Positions 26,737 through 35,195 of a stretch of 64,000 nucleotides of DNA are shown in pieces. The notes under the pieces are model-generated. The model was not told the origin of the DNA. It did no database searches and worked only from the letters and a program-made list of their open reading frames with translations. A program made the position numbers and the translations under genes. The stretch spans positions 186,001 through 250,000 of the forward strand of contig NZ_JBMERD010000001.1 in assembly GCF_048820935.1 (NCBI RefSeq), read 5' to 3'. This stretch comes from Algicoccus sp048820935 (lineage in GTDB: Bacteria; Pseudomonadota; Gammaproteobacteria; Burkholderiales; Burkholderiaceae_B). Position 1 is the stretch's first letter; each line of letters starts with the position of its first letter.

Positions 26737-28242
26737 CTAGGCTTGTGCTGCGAGTTTTTTGTTTTTCCAGCGCTTGCGCACAATCGGCCAGATGACTGAA
26801 AGCACCAAAAGACCGAGCAGACTCAAAGTGATCGGGCGTCCCAGCAGGAATGAGAACTTCGCACCACTGATTTGCACACTACGCAAGAGCTCAGACTCTG
26901 CCATGCCTCCCAGCAACATTCCAATCACTGCAGCTGCGACTGAGTAATGGTATTTACGTAAAACCCAACCGATCGCCGAAAAAATCACCAAAGTAATGGG
27001 ACCGACCATATCACCCGTAATGCCGTAGCTCCCAAAAGTGGCTAGCACAATGACCGAGGGCCCAAGCACACTGCGTGGGACACGCACGATCGAAGCCATC
27101 ATCGGTAGCAGAAAAACTCCAACCACTAGTAACAGTAAAGCCTGTGCCAAGTTTGCAATGATAATGGCATAAATCACATCCGCGTGTTCGGCCATAAAGC
27201 GTGGTCCGCCGGTGACGTTGTGCACACTAAACGCAGCTAAAAGAATCGCAGTTCCCGCTCCGCCTGGAATCCCCAGTGCAAACAAACTGACCATACCACC
27301 GCCTTCTGAACTGCTGTTAGCAGATTCTGAAGCCGCCACACCCGCTGGATTCCCTTGCCCAAAAGAATCGGGATCTTGACTGCGTCGTTTTGCATCACCA
27401 TAAGACACGAGGTTCGCCACAGAGGAACCAATCCCTGGAATCGCGCCAATTAATGTTCCAAACAAACTGCCGCGAATAATCAATCCAGGCATCTTCAAAG
27501 CTTGAAGTCCGCCGCGCATCACGGCACGAATATTGACTAATTTGAATTGTTTGTCTGCACCGGCGTCCTCTTTCGGGACTGAAAAAAGTTCAGAGGCCGC
27601 AAACATCCCGATCATGGCAGGAATAATGGCTACACCGTCAAGCAAATGAGGATTGTCAAACGTGCCTCGGATGACACCAGTTGCGCTCATTCCAATCGTA
27701 CCAACGAGCAAACCCACTACACCAATCATCAGACTGCGCAGCATATAGTCACCACTGAGCGTGGCAATTAAGGTCATACCCCAGAGAATGACGACAAACA
27801 TTTCTGTCGGCCCCAGTCCGAGCACGATCCCGGTCAGTGGCTGAATCAGCAACATTAGAATTAGGTATCCGATGAATGCACCGATACATGAAGCCACCAG
27901 AGAAATACCTAGTGCTTCGTTGTGTAAGCCTTTTTTGGTCATCGGATAACCATCAAAGGTTGTGGCTACAGCCGAAGACGTCCCTGGGATATTCATCAGA
28001 ATGGCTGTAATGCCACCACCAAACATACCGCCCGTAAAAATGGCCGTCAGAAATAAAATGGCGGTTAAGAAATCTAATGTAAAGGTCAGTGGCAAAAAGA
28101 TGGCCATCGCCATACTGGTCTGCATGCCTGGGATGACACCCATCACTAGGCCAATGATCAAACCGGGTATCACCAGCGACCATGGGTGCCAGGAATCGGT
28201 CAGCAGACTCAGACCATCAAAAATAGATGCGAAATCAAACAT
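26737..28242 (-). CDS. tctA: Tripartite tricarboxylate transporter large permease TctA
   Basis: 501 residues, about 11-12 helices. The TctA family repeats are seen as GLVMGVIPGMQTSMAMAIFLPLTF near 35 and GALIGAIPGIGSSVANLVSYGDAKR-type sequence near 260, both with the conserved PG motif. It is the main sodium- or proton-coupled membrane component working with TctB and a periplasmic TctC. AAAGGAAAGG precedes ATG 28242. It is the last gene of the tctC-tctB-tctA run, 15 bp after tctB. The transported solute is unknown; citrate, tartrate and aromatic acids are known for relatives. Confidence 0.92.
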   Translation of the reverse strand: MFDFASIFDGLSLLTDSWHPWSLVIPGLIIGLVMGVIPGMQTSMAMAIFLPLTFTLDFLTAILFLTAIFTGGMFGGGITAILMNIPGTSSAVATTFDGYPMTKKGLHNEALGISLVASCIGAFIGYLILMLLIQPLTGIVLGLGPTEMFVVILWGMTLIATLSGDYMLRSLMIGVVGLLVGTIGMSATGVIRGTFDNPHLLDGVAIIPAMIGMFAASELFSVPKEDAGADKQFKLVNIRAVMRGGLQALKMPGLIIRGSLFGTLIGAIPGIGSSVANLVSYGDAKRRSQDPDSFGQGNPAGVAASESANSSSEGGGMVSLFALGIPGGAGTAILLAAFSVHNVTGGPRFMAEHADVIYAIIIANLAQALLLLVVGVFLLPMMASIVRVPRSVLGPSVIVLATFGSYGITGDMVGPITLVIFSAIGWVLRKYHYSVAAAVIGMLLGGMAESELLRSVQISGAKFSFLLGRPITLSLLGLLVLSVIWPIVRKRWKNKKLAAQA

Positions 28243-28257
28243 AGCGACGCCTTTCCT

Positions 28258-28761
28258 TTATAGAAACAGTGTATGCATGGGGTATGGCAGGATCCACTTA
28301 AAGATCAGTGTCGCCAATAACGCAAAAACTACTGAGAATCCGATCACCATGCCTGGGTGACGTTCACCATTCAAAATTAAAGCCACGATCATAAAAAGCA
28401 CAGAGGCCAGATCCATGCCCAGAACCGGCATGAGTAACACATAGATGGCAAATAAAACCATCATAAGTAAAGGTCGTACGCGCTCGTAAAACGTCTCTTT
28501 GCTGGACTCGTCAGCCGATGTGGCTGACTCGCCAGAAGCCGCAGCCGCGCCCGATCGCAGCGCATCTCTAAAAATACTCAATAAAACCAATAAGCAAAGG
28601 ATCAGGCCCAGAATCGATGCTGGCAGAATAAAAACGAGATTACCGAGCCTTTTGGAGGCATTGATCGTATCGGTTAGATAGAGCGCAATGCCAGCGCTTA
28701 AGGCAAGCACAACAATGACATGCCCCCAGTCCACACGTTTAAGCCAGTTCTTCTGTGTCAT
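28258..28761 (-). CDS. tctB: Tripartite tricarboxylate transporter small permease TctB
   Basis: 167 residues with four predicted helices (near 14-31, 40-62, 90-112, 118-160) and a charged middle loop rich in Ser, Ala and Glu. Size, topology and position between the tctC and tctA genes identify this poorly conserved family. AAGGATCAGGT precedes ATG 28761. Confidence 0.85.
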   Translation of the reverse strand: MTQKNWLKRVDWGHVIVVLALSAGIALYLTDTINASKRLGNLVFILPASILGLILCLLVLLSIFRDALRSGAAAASGESATSADESSKETFYERVRPLLMMVLFAIYVLLMPVLGMDLASVLFMIVALILNGERHPGMVIGFSVVFALLATLIFKWILPYPMHTLFL

Positions 28762-28794
28762 ACCTGATCCTTTTTTACATTATTAAACGCTGAT

Positions 28795-29805
28795 TTACTT
28801 CTCGATCAAATCTTTGTATTTCTTAATAATGTCGTAGTTGCGCTGAACCGTTTGCGTAATGGATTCAGGACCCACCCACTCAGCACCGATGTTGAGCTTT
28901 TGCAGCTGATCACGGAACTCTTGGTTTTGCAGAGCTTTCTCATAGGCTTGGGTCAGCTTGTCAAAGCGCTCTGGGTGCTTCTCTTTGAATTTGGCCGATG
29001 TGGCAATGCCACGAATCGAACCGTTCAAGAGTGGCAATTCAATGCCCATGGGTTTGAGTGCATCGTTGACAGCAGGAGCATCCCAGCTTTCGAGTGCTTC
29101 GTCACGCACAATCGCCAAAGGACGAATCATGTCACGAATCCCTTCACTGCCTTCTGCAGAAATAATGGTCAGATCGACTTGACCACCTGCAACGGCTGAG
29201 CGTGCTTGACCACCACTTTCATAGGTCACGACGTTTAAGTTTTCTGCGGGGATGCCAGCGGCTTCCAAGAGCAAATACGTCGTGATATGACCGGATGAGT
29301 TGGGCACGACACTGACGCTATGTTTGCCTGGATTGGCTTTAACGGACTCTAAGAATGAAGGGAGATCTTGAAATGGACGGTCTTTATGAATGGCAACTAA
29401 GTCGTAGTCGAACCACTGACCGTTCACAAATGCAAAATCATCAATGTCATAATTTGCACCGGTGTGAACGATGGTATTGGCCAAATAAGGGGAAATGGCG
29501 GTTGCCAAGATTGTGTGGCCATCATCGCCTTGAGCGAGCATTTGGGTGGCAGCCAATTGCCCCCCTGCACCCGGACGGTTGACAACTACGATTGGTTGAC
29601 CCAATTCTGGGCTCATGTATTGGGACAGTAAACGGGCCATGCGGTCTGCACTACCACCCGTCCCAAAACCTACGATAAAGTTCACAGGCTGTGAGGGCCA
29701 GTTGTCAGCCGCCACGGCAGGGGCTTGCATCGCAAAAGCGGATGCGGCCACGGCACCGATTGCACCCCATTGGGTCAATCGCTTTAGTAATGATGTTTTC
29801 TGCAT
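28795..29805 (-). CDS. tctC: Bug/TctC periplasmic solute-binding protein
   Basis: 336 residues with a Sec signal peptide (about 1-33, ending AMQAPAVAA-DN). The mature start WPSQPVNFIVGFGTGGSADRMARLLSQYMSPELGQPIVVVNRPGAGG is the hallmark of the Bug (Bordetella uptake gene) family, strongly expanded in Alcaligenaceae and relatives. It would deliver a small carboxylate to TctBA. AGGAG precedes ATG 29805. First gene of the operon; its upstream region carries a 14-bp palindrome. Confidence 0.93.
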   Translation of the reverse strand: MQKTSLLKRLTQWGAIGAVAASAFAMQAPAVAADNWPSQPVNFIVGFGTGGSADRMARLLSQYMSPELGQPIVVVNRPGAGGQLAATQMLAQGDDGHTILATAISPYLANTIVHTGANYDIDDFAFVNGQWFDYDLVAIHKDRPFQDLPSFLESVKANPGKHSVSVVPNSSGHITTYLLLEAAGIPAENLNVVTYESGGQARSAVAGGQVDLTIISAEGSEGIRDMIRPLAIVRDEALESWDAPAVNDALKPMGIELPLLNGSIRGIATSAKFKEKHPERFDKLTQAYEKALQNQEFRDQLQKLNIGAEWVGPESITQTVQRNYDIIKKYKDLIEK

Positions 29806-29902
29806 TGAAATCTCCTCGTGTGCAGGACTTCTTTGTGTGTGTCATAAAAACCAAATAACTGACTGAGTCGACATTGCTCAACCAAGCTTTTGTAAAGATA
29901 AC

Positions 29903-29916
29903 ATTTTCCGGAAAAT
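29903..29916. promoter_or_regulatory. Palindrome ATTTTCCGGAAAAT upstream of tctC
   Basis: A perfect 14-bp palindrome about 100 bp before the tctC start, in the 620-bp gene-free stretch shared with the polyamine gene. It could be the operator of the transporter operon. No regulator gene is adjacent. Confidence 0.4.
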
Positions 29917-30224
29917 AGTGATGATTTCAATTGCACAGACATCGGTGCAGAAGACTTTTAAATCTCCATTAACGCTCAATTGATCGAAGTGAGGCCTCAC
30001 TTTTTATCTGATCACAATGCGTCCAATTGAAAATAAACAACGTTTTGATTCGGTTCACAAAATATTAGTACTTTATTCAAACGAACTGATATAAAATTGC
30101 GGCGCGTCATGTCATTACGCGGTTATAGCTTTCAACTGAAGTGCTATTTTCCAACAAGCTCAGATCGCTAAAACCAACTCAGACAACGTTGTCCGGATGA
30201 CCTAGTATCCATCGTGATGCACAT

Positions 30225-30406
30225 GCAATATCGAAAAAAAACGGTATTGCCCAAAAGGTCTGTCACCCGTTTTGTCCGTGTCCTCACAACAAACGGTCGG
30301 CATCGCAAACGCACCCACCCTTTTGATTCACTGTGATGCTGTGCTTTTTAAGCACGGGTATACGGTTTTGTTTGCAATCCATTCCGTTGCAAGCAAATGC
30401 CGGTAT
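30225..30406 (+). promoter_or_regulatory. Structured 5' leader of the polyamine fusion gene
   Basis: Three hairpins in sequence precede the gene: GCAATATCG/CGGTATTGC (30225-30250, 8-base A loop), GTGCTT/AAGCAC (30341-30355, 3-base loop), and an 11-bp stem TTTGTTTGCAA/TTGCAAGCAAA (30367-30397, one G-U pair) that can extend outward by pairing ATAC (30360-30363) with GTAT (30403-30406) and GG (30364-30365) with CC. The last stem ends eight bases before the GGAG ribosome site. The rest of 29806-30425 contains no gene. It matches no riboswitch class I recognise. Confidence 0.45.
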
Positions 30407-30425
30407 TTCTATTTGGAGAACACAC

Positions 30426-31688
30426 ATGCAAGGTTTGCACCTGACTGCTGATCTTTACGAATGCGCTGGCGATGCATCCCTCTTAACCGATGCGCATGCG
30501 CTTGCTGATCTGTGTCGGGAAAAAACGCTGGCCAGCGGCCTGACGCTCGTGGCAGAAAAATGGCACACGTTTCCTGATTATCAAGGCCAACCCGGTGGTG
30601 TCACGGGCATGCTGTTGCTGGCTGAATCACACCTTGCGGTCCACACTTGGCCTGAACGCAACGCCGTGACCCTAGACGTCTATGTGTGTAACTTTGAGTC
30701 AGACAACTCAGAAAAGCCTCTCTTTTTAGTCAACGCACTTGAAGCAGCTTTTAAACCTGCGCAAACGCAACACAACCGCCTCTGGCGTGGCGCAGCCGAC
30801 GGCCCAGCTCCCGCTCATCTGTCGGTGATTAATGGTCACGACGATTTACTTCTCGAAGACATTAATCCCAGCAGCTTTTACGGATTTCGGTTTTCAAAGC
30901 GCTTACTCGAACTTCAGACAGATTTTCAGTATCTTGAACTGTACGATTCAGACGATTTGGGTAAAACCCTGCGCCTTGATGGTTGCTTGATGACTTCAGA
31001 AAAAGATGAGTTTTTCTATCACGAATCACTCATTCATCCCGCAGCCATGGCGCACCCTAAACCCAAACATGCTTTAATTCTTGGCGGTGGTGATGGCGGT
31101 GCACTCGAAGAGCTGTTAAAGCACCCATTGGAGTCTGTGACTTTGGTCGACCTGGATCAAGCCGTCATAGATGTTTCACGTGAACATCTACAAAACATCC
31201 ATCGGGGTGCTTTTGACGATCCACGCGCACAAATACATGTCGCTGATGGTGCAAAATTCATTGAAGAAACAAATCAGAAATTTGATCTCATTTATCTAGA
31301 TCTGACAGATCCTGAAACACCAGCTGGGCCTTTATATACGCAAGCATTTTTTCAAGCCTGCCGACGTGTTCTGAGCCCAGGCGGTGCGATTGTCTTGCAT
31401 CTGGGCGCACCTTTTTATGAACCAGATCAGATTCGTCACATGTCGGGTACCTTGAAGTCAGTCTTTCAAAATGTGCATGCTTACGGATTGCACATTCCGC
31501 TGTATGGCGCCTACTGGGCGATGGCCGTTGTCAGTAACGAGTTAAATCCACTGGCCATTGATGCACAAACCGTCCAAGCTCGTCTGGATGAAAGGCAAGT
31601 GAGTGGCTTGCAGTACTACAACCGTGACGTCCACGGCGCCTTGTTTGCTTTGCCCACGTACTATCTGCAATTGGTCGACAACACATAA
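30426..31688 (+). CDS. Bifunctional S-adenosylmethionine decarboxylase-spermidine synthase
   Basis: 420 residues from ATG 30426 (GGAG at 30414-30417); an in-frame extension to 30333 is not family-like and overlaps the leader hairpins. Residues 1-~122 are a class 1b AdoMet decarboxylase: Glu67-Ser68 is the self-cleavage site that yields the pyruvoyl group (LLAESHLAVHTWPE), with His73 and Cys88 in the positions of T. maritima His68 and Cys83. Residues ~135-420 are a spermidine synthase with ILGGGDGGALEELLKH, TLVDLDQAVIDVSREHL and YLDLTDPETPAGPLYTQAFF. The chain would make decarboxylated AdoMet and use it at once on putrescine. The second domain has the acidic DPxGP region altered to DPETPAGP. 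Such fusions are reported from a few bacteria. Confidence 0.88.
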   Translation: MQGLHLTADLYECAGDASLLTDAHALADLCREKTLASGLTLVAEKWHTFPDYQGQPGGVTGMLLLAESHLAVHTWPERNAVTLDVYVCNFESDNSEKPLFLVNALEAAFKPAQTQHNRLWRGAADGPAPAHLSVINGHDDLLLEDINPSSFYGFRFSKRLLELQTDFQYLELYDSDDLGKTLRLDGCLMTSEKDEFFYHESLIHPAAMAHPKPKHALILGGGDGGALEELLKHPLESVTLVDLDQAVIDVSREHLQNIHRGAFDDPRAQIHVADGAKFIEETNQKFDLIYLDLTDPETPAGPLYTQAFFQACRRVLSPGGAIVLHLGAPFYEPDQIRHMSGTLKSVFQNVHAYGLHIPLYGAYWAMAVVSNELNPLAIDAQTVQARLDERQVSGLQYYNRDVHGALFALPTYYLQLVDNT

Positions 31689-31740
31689 AAAACTAGTTTC
31701 AAAAATGCTCGATAGTCGCTGACGAATGTCTGACAGATCC

Positions 31741-31780
31741 AACACCCGGCTGTGTGTGAGTCCTCACACCACCGGGTGTT
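31741..31780 (+). terminator. Terminator after the polyamine fusion gene
   Basis: AACACCCGG (31741-31749) pairs with CCGGGTGTT (31772-31780); an inner GTGTGAG/CTCACAC extends the stem. TTTTC follows. Confidence 0.8.
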
Positions 31781-31860
31781 TTCAACAGCACTTCTAGGCC
31801 AAAGCGTACACTGCATTCAATTAACCGCTGCGATGTTGCGGCGATCAAAAAGGATGCCGG

Positions 31861-32763
31861 ATGAACCAGACCCATCAGCCAGACGCACAGACTTCTCCTA
31901 AAGCAAACGTACAAAGCAAAATAGCAATATTTCACGCCTTACATGCACAGGGCTGTTTTGTGATGCCCAATGCCTGGGATGCTGGGAGTGCACGGCTTCT
32001 TGAAGCATTGGGGTTTCAGGCGATTGGCAGTTCAGGCGCGGGTCTTGCCTGGTCGTACGGACAAAGCGATGGAAACCTGAATTTGGCCGATGTGCTTCGC
32101 AATGCAGAGGAGCTCGCGCGCGCTGTGAATATTCCAGTCAATGTGGATTTTGAGAACGGATTTGCCGAGGACGAACGGACTTTAAGAAATCACATCAAGG
32201 CTTTAATTCAAACCGGCATCGCGGGTTTTTCATTGGAAGACTCATTGCATCCAGGACAATTGCCGTTACGCAGCCCTGATGAAGCAGCTAGACGCATTGA
32301 ATGGGCCAGAAACGTCATTGAGCAAGCCGGCACCAAAACCTTGCTTGTGGGTCGTGCAGAAAACTTTTTTAGTGGCGATCCGAATTTGGACGATGTAATT
32401 TTGCGTCTGAAACACTATGCCAATGCGGGTGCTGACTGCGTGTATGCACCGGGCTTGCGCACGCGAGAGCAAATTCAAACCGTTGTTCAGGCCGTTGCCC
32501 CGACTCCCGTGAATGTTCTGATTGGATGGGAAACAGATCTGACAGTTCAAGATTTAAAAGATATGGGCGTTAGACGCATCAGTGTGGGTGGTGCATTGGC
32601 ACGCGCTGCCTGGAAAGGCTTTTTGGAAGCAGCTCGAGAAATTGGCACACTGGGTTCGTTTGGTGGCTTTGCCAATACGCCGAGTGCTGCTGACTTGCAT
32701 GCTTTGTTTGACAGTGTGAAGGTCGCTACAACAGACAACCTTCACACGGATGACAATCAATAA
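31861..32763 (+). CDS. Isocitrate lyase/PEP mutase superfamily protein
   Basis: 300 residues. The order FVMPNAWDAGSARLLEALGFQAIGSSGAGLAWSYGQSDG, VNVDFENGFAEDE, GFSLEDSLHPG, and LLVGRAENFF matches the PEP mutase-like branch of the superfamily (TIM barrel, Mg-binding acidic residues). The catalytic loop lacks the K-K/R-C-G-H motif of isocitrate and 2-methylisocitrate lyases, so it is not a true AceA/PrpB. C-C or P-C bond enzymes such as oxaloacetate decarboxylases belong to this branch. Function here is unassigned. It stands alone between two hairpins. Confidence 0.82.
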   Translation: MNQTHQPDAQTSPKANVQSKIAIFHALHAQGCFVMPNAWDAGSARLLEALGFQAIGSSGAGLAWSYGQSDGNLNLADVLRNAEELARAVNIPVNVDFENGFAEDERTLRNHIKALIQTGIAGFSLEDSLHPGQLPLRSPDEAARRIEWARNVIEQAGTKTLLVGRAENFFSGDPNLDDVILRLKHYANAGADCVYAPGLRTREQIQTVVQAVAPTPVNVLIGWETDLTVQDLKDMGVRRISVGGALARAAWKGFLEAAREIGTLGSFGGFANTPSAADLHALFDSVKVATTDNLHTDDNQ

Positions 32764-32802
32764 GCTTTGGTTAACCACCCAATTACTGTGACCATCGACT
32801 AC

Positions 32803-32826
32803 TCACCACCGTTATCACGGTGGTGA
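32803..32826. terminator. Hairpin between convergent genes
   Basis: TCACCACCGT (32803-32812) and ACGGTGGTGA (32817-32826) make a perfect 10-bp stem with a TATC loop. No T-run, so termination efficiency is uncertain, but its place between convergent ends fits a shared stop. Confidence 0.5.
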
Positions 32827-32840
32827 AGTGATTGAATGAC

Positions 32841-34025
32841 TTAGAGTGGTAAAAAGCGCTCAACGAGGCGACCAAACATGGCACTGCCATGCGGAATCAC
32901 ATCATCATTAAAGTTATAGCTGGCGTTGTGTAAACCCCAACCTTGTTCAATCCCACCTTGTCCTAAACGGAAATAAGCACCAGGACGCTCTTGCAACATG
33001 ACAGAAAAGTCCTCTGAACCCATTGAAGGCGTGTAATTGGGAAAGACATTCTCTTCGCCAAACAATTCAGTCGCAACTTCGGCCACAAATTCGGCATACT
33101 CCGGCGTATTGACGGTCGCTGGAAACTTCTTCTCGTAATTGAGTGTGACATCCATGTCGAATGTTTCACCAATCCCTTTCAGAATACGCTCCATGCGCTC
33201 AATCACCAATGCTTGGATATCTTCACGGAAGGTGCGCACGGTACCACACAAACGCGCTTCGCCTGGAATGACGTTTTTACCTTGCAGGTTGCCTGACTGG
33301 ATCGCCGCGACAGTAACGACTGCGGACTCCAGTGCCGAGACATTCCGAGACACAATGGTTTGCAATGCGAGAACCAAGTGGGATGCGGCTACCACGGGAT
33401 CCTTGGTCTGATAAGGATGTGCACCATGACCGCCACGACCCACAATATGAATGTCGTACAAATCGACGGCTGCCATAATTGGACCAGGGCGCACCCCAAT
33501 TTTGCAAGGGGTTAAATCCGGTGAATTATGCAACCCAAAAATAGCATCACAGGGGAAACGATCGAACAAGCCATCATCGATCATCGCTTGCGCACCGCCC
33601 TGACCTTCTTCTGCTGGCTGGAAAATCAGATGTACTGTGCCATTGAAACGCTTGGTTTGCGCCAAATAACGAGCTGCACCCAAGAGCATGGTCGTGTGAC
33701 CATCATGTCCGCACGCGTGCATCACACCGTGTTTGGTCGATGCGTATGAATGATCACCTGTTTCTACAATGGGTAAAGCATCCATATCGGCGCGCAAACC
33801 AATGCTGCGACCGCTGGTGTTTTTTTCACCATGCAAGGTGCCCACCAAACCAGTTTTACCCACATTGCGGGTCACTTCATAACCCAGACGTTCGAGCTCC
33901 GCAGCCACCAGCGCAGAGGTACGGACTTCTTCAAAACCCAGCTCGGGATGGGCATGGATATCCTGACGAATCTTGGTCAGCTCGTCATGGTAGGTTTGAA
34001 TGGTTTTTAGAATCGTATCGGCCAT
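32841..34025 (-). CDS. M20-family amidohydrolase (hippurate hydrolase/carboxypeptidase-like)
   Basis: 394 residues from ATG 34025; a GTG at 34037 adds four residues but has no ribosome site. Metal-binding residues are in MHACGHDGHTTMLLGAA near 105, QPAEEGQGGAQAMI near 140 and GLHNSPDLTPCKIGVRPG near 170, with the dimerisation domain near 190-300 and MGSEDFSVML near 355. HipO/AbgB-type enzymes cut N-acyl amino acids or small peptides. It is the last gene of a peptide transporter operon (32 bp after the second ATPase), so it probably processes the imported substrate. Confidence 0.9.
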   Translation of the reverse strand: MADTILKTIQTYHDELTKIRQDIHAHPELGFEEVRTSALVAAELERLGYEVTRNVGKTGLVGTLHGEKNTSGRSIGLRADMDALPIVETGDHSYASTKHGVMHACGHDGHTTMLLGAARYLAQTKRFNGTVHLIFQPAEEGQGGAQAMIDDGLFDRFPCDAIFGLHNSPDLTPCKIGVRPGPIMAAVDLYDIHIVGRGGHGAHPYQTKDPVVAASHLVLALQTIVSRNVSALESAVVTVAAIQSGNLQGKNVIPGEARLCGTVRTFREDIQALVIERMERILKGIGETFDMDVTLNYEKKFPATVNTPEYAEFVAEVATELFGEENVFPNYTPSMGSEDFSVMLQERPGAYFRLGQGGIEQGWGLHNASYNFNDDVIPHGSAMFGRLVERFLPL

Positions 34026-34056
34026 GCTTTCGCTCACTAAAAAAAGTTACAGAAAA

Positions 34057-35193
34057 TTAATTATCAGACGTCGTTTGCTGCGCCATCTCGTCAAAGGATT
34101 CCAGCAATTGCGTCACATAAGCAGGTTTTTCACGCGCAGGGATCTCACGCACAGCTTGCTTTGATGAGGCTAAAATGTCTGGCCAGAAATGGCAGGCCGT
34201 TTGGTGATCTTGGCCATCGTCAAGCAGCTGGGGATCTTCGGTCTCACAACGTGGCTGTGCATAAGGACAGCGGGTATGAAACCGACAGCCTGAAGGAACG
34301 TTTAAAGGACTGGGTAGATCTGAGTCGGCATCGACATGTCCATGCGGGTCTTCAGGGTGTGATCGAGGCACAGATGACAACAGCATCTGTGTATAGGGAT
34401 GGCGCGGTTGTGCAAATAAGGCCTCTTTGGTCGTCATTTCCACGATTCGGCCTAAATACATCACGGCCACCCGATCTGCAATGTGTTTCACCACTGACAG
34501 GTTGTGTGCAATGAACACATAGCTCAGACCCAAATTGCGTTGCAGATCAAGTAGTAAATTAATAATTTGCGCTTGTACGGATACGTCTAGTGACGACACG
34601 GGCTCATCACAGACGATCAACTTAGGTTCAACCGCCAAGGCTCTGGCAATCCCAATGCGTTGGCGTTGCCCACCTGAAAGTTGATGCGGATAACGTTGCG
34701 CATAACTATGCGGCAAGTTCACCAATGACAAAAGCTCATTCACGCGCGCTGCGCGTTGCTGTGCATTGCCGATCTTGTGAACTTGCAGAGGTTCTTGTAA
34801 CAAAGCACCAATCGTCATGCGCGGATTCAATGAAGAAAATGGATCCTGAAAGACCATTTGTAGGTCTTTACGAATTGACAACATATTGGAGCGACTAATG
34901 TTAGACAACGTATGCCCAAGCACAGAAATCTCACCTGACGTTAAAGGATTTAATCCAACGATGAGGTTGGCAAGCGAGGATTTACCGCAACCGCTCTCCC
35001 CCACAACCGCCAAGGTCTCAGATGGATAGACGGTAAAGCTCACGCCATCGACTGCTTTTAATGTCAGCGTCTGTTTTTGACTCCAGCCACGCTTAACTTT
35101 AAAGTGACAGGCTGCGTCTTTGACCTCTAAAAATGGAGTTGCAGATTGTGCTGTTGCTTGCGAATGATTGGGGTTCATATTCACATTCGTCAT
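34057..35193 (-). CDS. Peptide ABC transporter ATP-binding protein (DppF/OppF-like)
   Basis: 378 residues from ATG 35193, behind GGAGAATAAAC. Walker A GESGCGKSSL near 85, signature LSGGQRQRIGIARALA near 185 and Walker B LIVCDEPVSSLDVS near 210. The C-terminal oligopeptide-transport extension has the cysteine segment GCRFHTRCPYAQPRCETEDP, which in this family binds an iron-sulfur cluster. An N-terminal linker (~35 residues) precedes the nucleotide-binding domain. It works as heterodimer with the DppD-like protein encoded 2 bp upstream. Confidence 0.93.
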   Translation of the reverse strand: MTNVNMNPNHSQATAQSATPFLEVKDAACHFKVKRGWSQKQTLTLKAVDGVSFTVYPSETLAVVGESGCGKSSLANLIVGLNPLTSGEISVLGHTLSNISRSNMLSIRKDLQMVFQDPFSSLNPRMTIGALLQEPLQVHKIGNAQQRAARVNELLSLVNLPHSYAQRYPHQLSGGQRQRIGIARALAVEPKLIVCDEPVSSLDVSVQAQIINLLLDLQRNLGLSYVFIAHNLSVVKHIADRVAVMYLGRIVEMTTKEALFAQPRHPYTQMLLSSVPRSHPEDPHGHVDADSDLPSPLNVPSGCRFHTRCPYAQPRCETEDPQLLDDGQDHQTACHFWPDILASSKQAVREIPAREKPAYVTQLLESFDEMAQQTTSDN

Positions 35194-35195
35194 GT

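Noticed and set aside
30333..30425. N-terminal extension of the polyamine fusion protein
   Set aside because: The frame is open, but it covers the leader hairpins and ribosome site and has no AdoMet decarboxylase homology; ATG 30426 fits the family.
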